Positions 61,868 through 64,000 of a stretch of 64,000 nucleotides of DNA are shown here, piece after piece. Positions within the stretch are counted from its first letter, which is position 1. Every line of letters begins with the position of its first letter. The translations under genes and the position numbers were made by a program. The stretch is taken from contig NZ_JACHXO010000007.1 in NCBI RefSeq assembly GCF_014192155.1, forward strand, positions 1 through 64,000, written 5' to 3'. This stretch comes from Roseateles terrae. Its GTDB lineage: Bacteria; Pseudomonadota; Gammaproteobacteria; Burkholderiales; Burkholderiaceae_C. The notes beneath the pieces were generated by a model that ran no database searches, was not told the origin of the DNA, and worked only from the letters and a program-made list of their open reading frames with translations.

Positions 61868-62761
61868 ATGCACCCTGTGAAGACTCTCGTCTGCCTGTCG
61901 CTGGCCTTGATCGCCTCGGCGGCGCCGGCGCAAACGGCTCCCTCTCCTGGCCGTGTGGCGGCTCCGGCTCCGGCTCCTGCCTCTCCCTCTGCCTCAAGCA
62001 CTCCCGCGACTTCTGCGCCCCCTGCTTCGGCGGCCTCCACGGCTTCGGATGCTGCCGCTGCACCGGACGCTGCCCAGGCGCTGCCCACCGTGCAGACCAA
62101 CCTGCAACGCGGCACCTTCATTCCCTACAAGCAGCTGAACCAGGTCCTGCTGGCCTTGAAGACGGGCGGCGAAGGCTTGTTTGTGAGTCGCCTGCGCCTT
62201 CAGCCGAAGGAGAAGGGCCAGCCGCTGCCGCCCAACATCCGCCTGGTGCTGATGAATGACGAGCGGACCATCACCATTCCGGTGGCCGCTGACGGTCGGT
62301 TTGAGCTGCCGACCTTTCCGCTGGACGAGGCCAAGGACATGGAACTGGGCAGCAATCTGCCCAAGGACGCCACCGGTATCCAGCTGCGCATCGACCTGAC
62401 CACACCGCCGGACCAGCTGGACATGGCCACCGTGCGGCGGGTGGTGAAGGTGGGGCAGCGACTGCGTGACGAGCTGCTGCCCTGGTATGTGCGCTGGCTG
62501 GTGCCGCAGATCGACGGCGTGACGGTCTGCAGCGCACGGCCGGACTGGCAACTGGGCTGGCCCGAGAACGGCCAGAACTGGGTGCTGCCGCTGACGGCGG
62601 ACGCATCGGTGCGGGAGCCGGAGACCGAGAAGGGCCAGACCTCGCGCCCCTGTGCGGTGCTGACCGGTCAGGAGCAGTTCCCGGACAACGCGCGGCTGCT
62701 GGCACCCGCGGCCGATCAGCCCAAGCTGTATATCCGGCTGCGCCAGACCAAACCGTCCTGA
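61868..62761 (+). CDS. Secreted or periplasmic protein of unknown function
   Basis: A 297-residue protein I do not recognise. It opens with a signal peptide (VKTLVCLSLALIASAAPAQ), followed by about 60 residues rich in Ala, Pro and Ser. A structured part then runs from QTNLQRGTFIPYKQLNQVLLAL (seen as RGTFIPYKQLNQ) to the end, with VPQIDGVTVCSARPDWQLGW and CAVLTGQEQF; two cysteines there might form a disulfide. The ATG at 61868 begins the signal, whereas the earlier open frame has no features. Confidence 0.7.
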   Translation: MHPVKTLVCLSLALIASAAPAQTAPSPGRVAAPAPAPASPSASSTPATSAPPASAASTASDAAAAPDAAQALPTVQTNLQRGTFIPYKQLNQVLLALKTGGEGLFVSRLRLQPKEKGQPLPPNIRLVLMNDERTITIPVAADGRFELPTFPLDEAKDMELGSNLPKDATGIQLRIDLTTPPDQLDMATVRRVVKVGQRLRDELLPWYVRWLVPQIDGVTVCSARPDWQLGWPENGQNWVLPLTADASVREPETEKGQTSRPCAVLTGQEQFPDNARLLAPAADQPKLYIRLRQTKPS

Positions 62762-62818
62762 GGCGCGGCCCGGGTCGGCGGTGGTGGCGGTGGTGGCGCT
62801 AGTGACAGCGATGACCGC

Positions 62819-63136
62819 TCAATGCATGACCTTGAGCGTCACCACGCCCGCCACGATCAGGCCGACACCGAGGAATCGCCCCAGCGTCGCCGGATCTCCA
62901 TAGGCCAGCACCCCCACGGCGAAGGCCCCTGCGGCGCCGATACCGGTCCACACGGCATAGGCCGTGCCCATCGGAATGGTGCGCTGCGCCATGTAGAGCA
63001 TGAAGCCGCTGCCGCCCATGAACGCAGCGGCCATCAGGAATCCCAGGACGCGGTATTGCTGCGTCTGAGCGAGTTTGAGGCCCACGGGCCAGCCGATCTC
63101 GAGCAGGCCGGCGATGAACAGATAGATCCAGCTCAT
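62819..63136 (-). CDS. sugE: Small multidrug resistance family protein, SugE/Gdx-like
   Basis: A 105-residue four-helix SMR transporter. Helix 1 carries the membrane glutamate in LFIAGLLEIGWPVGLKL, and MGTAYAVWTGIGAAGA in helix 3 is the SugE/Gdx hallmark. Gdx members export guanidinium. No guanidine riboswitch was seen upstream. The ATG at 63136 (MSWIYLF) matches the family start; the frame is open for 10 more codons. Confidence 0.9.
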   Translation of the reverse strand: MSWIYLFIAGLLEIGWPVGLKLAQTQQYRVLGFLMAAAFMGGSGFMLYMAQRTIPMGTAYAVWTGIGAAGAFAVGVLAYGDPATLGRFLGVGLIVAGVVTLKVMH

Positions 63137-63220
63137 GATGAAAGTGCGTACAGGAAAACCCTGCATGCTACTGCCGCCGCTGAGTGTGGACGGGGTGGCG
63201 CCGGTGGACCCTGGAGCGTC

Positions 63221-63637
63221 TCAGCCCTGCAAGGCCTCGATGATCACGCGCAGCCGCTCCTGCACCGCCGGCGGCAGGTCCACAAACCGGCAGCCGATGT
63301 AGACCTGCTCGCCGGCCAGGAAGGACTTGAAACTGCGCCGCGCCCGCACCTCCAGCGCCACCGTCACCACGCCAAAGTCGCCCAGGCGCAGATGCACCTG
63401 CGGCAGGCGCCGACCCATGAGCAGCCCGCCCGACTCGGTCTTGCTGGCGCGCAGCGCCACACCCCCCAGTGACAGGTCCTCCAGGCTCAGGCTCAGCGAA
63501 CGTCCCAGCACCACCAGATCGGCATGGAACGCCGGCCCCAGCGGCATGGCCTGCCGCGGCGAACGGCGCCGATCCAGCGGCTCATCCAGAGCGGACGAAT
63601 CATCGGAAGGGTCAAGCGGAAACGGTTTGGAATCCAT
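63221..63637 (-). CDS. PilZ-domain protein (candidate c-di-GMP receptor)
   Basis: A 138-residue single-domain PilZ-like protein. The c-di-GMP signature is present: an Arg-rich RRRSPRQAM followed by a D-x-S-x2-G type motif in LEDLSLGGVAL. A beta-barrel body follows, ending ERLRVIIEALQG. The ATG at 63637 (MDSKPFPL) is chosen. It could respond to the c-di-GMP enzymes encoded by genes such as the EAL-GGDEF gene 6 kb away, but that link is inference. Confidence 0.82.
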   Translation of the reverse strand: MDSKPFPLDPSDDSSALDEPLDRRRSPRQAMPLGPAFHADLVVLGRSLSLSLEDLSLGGVALRASKTESGGLLMGRRLPQVHLRLGDFGVVTVALEVRARRSFKSFLAGEQVYIGCRFVDLPPAVQERLRVIIEALQG

Positions 63638-63696
63638 GGCGGGCAGGCGATGCAGACAAGCCCCGACGGCGGAGCCTTCCACGAGTGTAGCCAGCC

Positions 63697-64000
63697 TCAG
63701 CCGGACACCGATGCGCCGGGGCGACCCTGCGCACGCTCCAGCTCCAGCTGCTTCAGCACCCGCCGCTGCACTTTGCCGGTGGTGGTCATCGGCAGGCTGT
63801 CGATGAATTCGATGTCCTTGGGATATTCATAGGGCGCCAGACGCCCTTTGACGAAGGCCTGCAGCTCGGTCACCAGTTGCGCCGACCCCTGATGGCCAGG
63901 CGACAGCACCACAAAGGCCTTCACCATGCTGCCCCGGTCCGCATCCGGCTTCGGCACCACCGCCGCATTGGCCACCGCCGCATGCCTGACCAGGCAGTTC
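63697..64000 (-). CDS. AMP-forming acyl-CoA synthetase, C-terminal part (cut by window edge)
   Basis: The last roughly 101 residues of an adenylate-forming acid-CoA ligase; the rest lies beyond base 64000. The frame continues to the window edge (VRHAAVANAAVV) with no start. Visible motifs are GSMVKAFVVL, PYEYPKDIEFIDSLPMTTTGKVQR and the catalytic lysine in TTTGKVQR. Family members activate benzoate, fatty acids or similar acids; the substrate cannot be judged from this fragment. Confidence 0.88.
   Translation of the reverse strand, partial: NCLVRHAAVANAAVVPKPDADRGSMVKAFVVLSPGHQGSAQLVTELQAFVKGRLAPYEYPKDIEFIDSLPMTTTGKVQRRVLKQLELERAQGRPGASVSG

Noticed and set aside
62819-63220. Guanidine riboswitch upstream of the SugE/Gdx gene
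   Set aside because: The short upstream region shows neither the paired hairpins nor the conserved ACG(A/G) loops of known guanidine riboswitches.

Overview
This is a GC-rich, gene-dense chromosomal window from a betaproteobacterium of the order Burkholderiales. Gene content and protein style (polA-DUF2782-thrB-BPSS1780 run, xseB-ispA-dxs opposite a Rieske oxygenase, Ala/Pro-rich tails) suggest the Roseateles/Mitsuaria/Rubrivivax neighbourhood. That placement is inferred from content, not from a search. About 61 protein genes are called, nearly all housekeeping. No tRNA, complete rRNA, CRISPR array, prophage or insertion sequence was seen.

Layout. 1-220: an rRNA-operon promoter and antitermination leader reading leftward off the edge, so a 16S gene probably starts just outside. 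586-2652: tripartite tricarboxylate transporter genes tctB-tctA with a strong terminator and no tctC. 2792-12713 (mostly minus): a GspE-type ATPase, a spermidine-synthase-like protein, hypoxanthine-DNA glycosylase, TatD, PurU, the lipoprotein exporter LolD-LolC/E and DNA polymerase I. 13164-16030 (plus): DUF2782, homoserine kinase and a BPSS1780-type membrane protein. 16155-20595 (minus): a HipBA-like pair whose HipA lacks its kinase residues, and UvrD helicase. 20629-27029: YchJ, TruC, a BNR-propeller/MoaD-like pair, RarD, CsbD, DUF805 and a methyltransferase. 27035-30923: an unusual binding-protein/permease fusion, a second permease and a TAXI binding protein.

31169-36703: ahpC and ahpF behind an OxyR-like operator, divergent lysA/lysR, and an orphan ribbon-helix-helix protein. 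36791-41489: dxs, ispA, xseB and a divergent Rieske oxygenase. 41596-45841: DMT exporter, sulfurtransferase, universal stress protein, ZIP transporter and a Tat-exported dienelactone hydrolase. 45926-49696: convergent ppx and ppk, the polyphosphate cycle. 49872-55210: an LpxH-like phosphoesterase, an RpfE-like protein, RecJ, thioredoxin 2 and a host-attachment-family protein. 55415-58851: an EAL-GGDEF protein coupled to a PHP phosphoesterase and a YciO/Sua5 protein. 58918-64000: RidA, PlsY, YbaK, an AlkD-like protein, a secreted hypothetical protein, SugE, PilZ and the C-terminal end of an acyl-CoA ligase.

The most interesting feature is a repeated intergenic element, at 12881-13035 (minus) and 54277-54550 (plus). 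Both copies have a long closing stem and two internal hairpins. The unpaired segments are nearly identical, while changes inside the stems are compensated on both sides. Three imperfect pairs in the second copy are G-U wobbles only when read on the strand of the element. This points to a structured RNA family, or a mobile palindromic repeat that encodes one, ahead of polA and of the host-attachment gene. Second in interest is the HipA-like predicted pseudokinase with its intact HipB-like partner.
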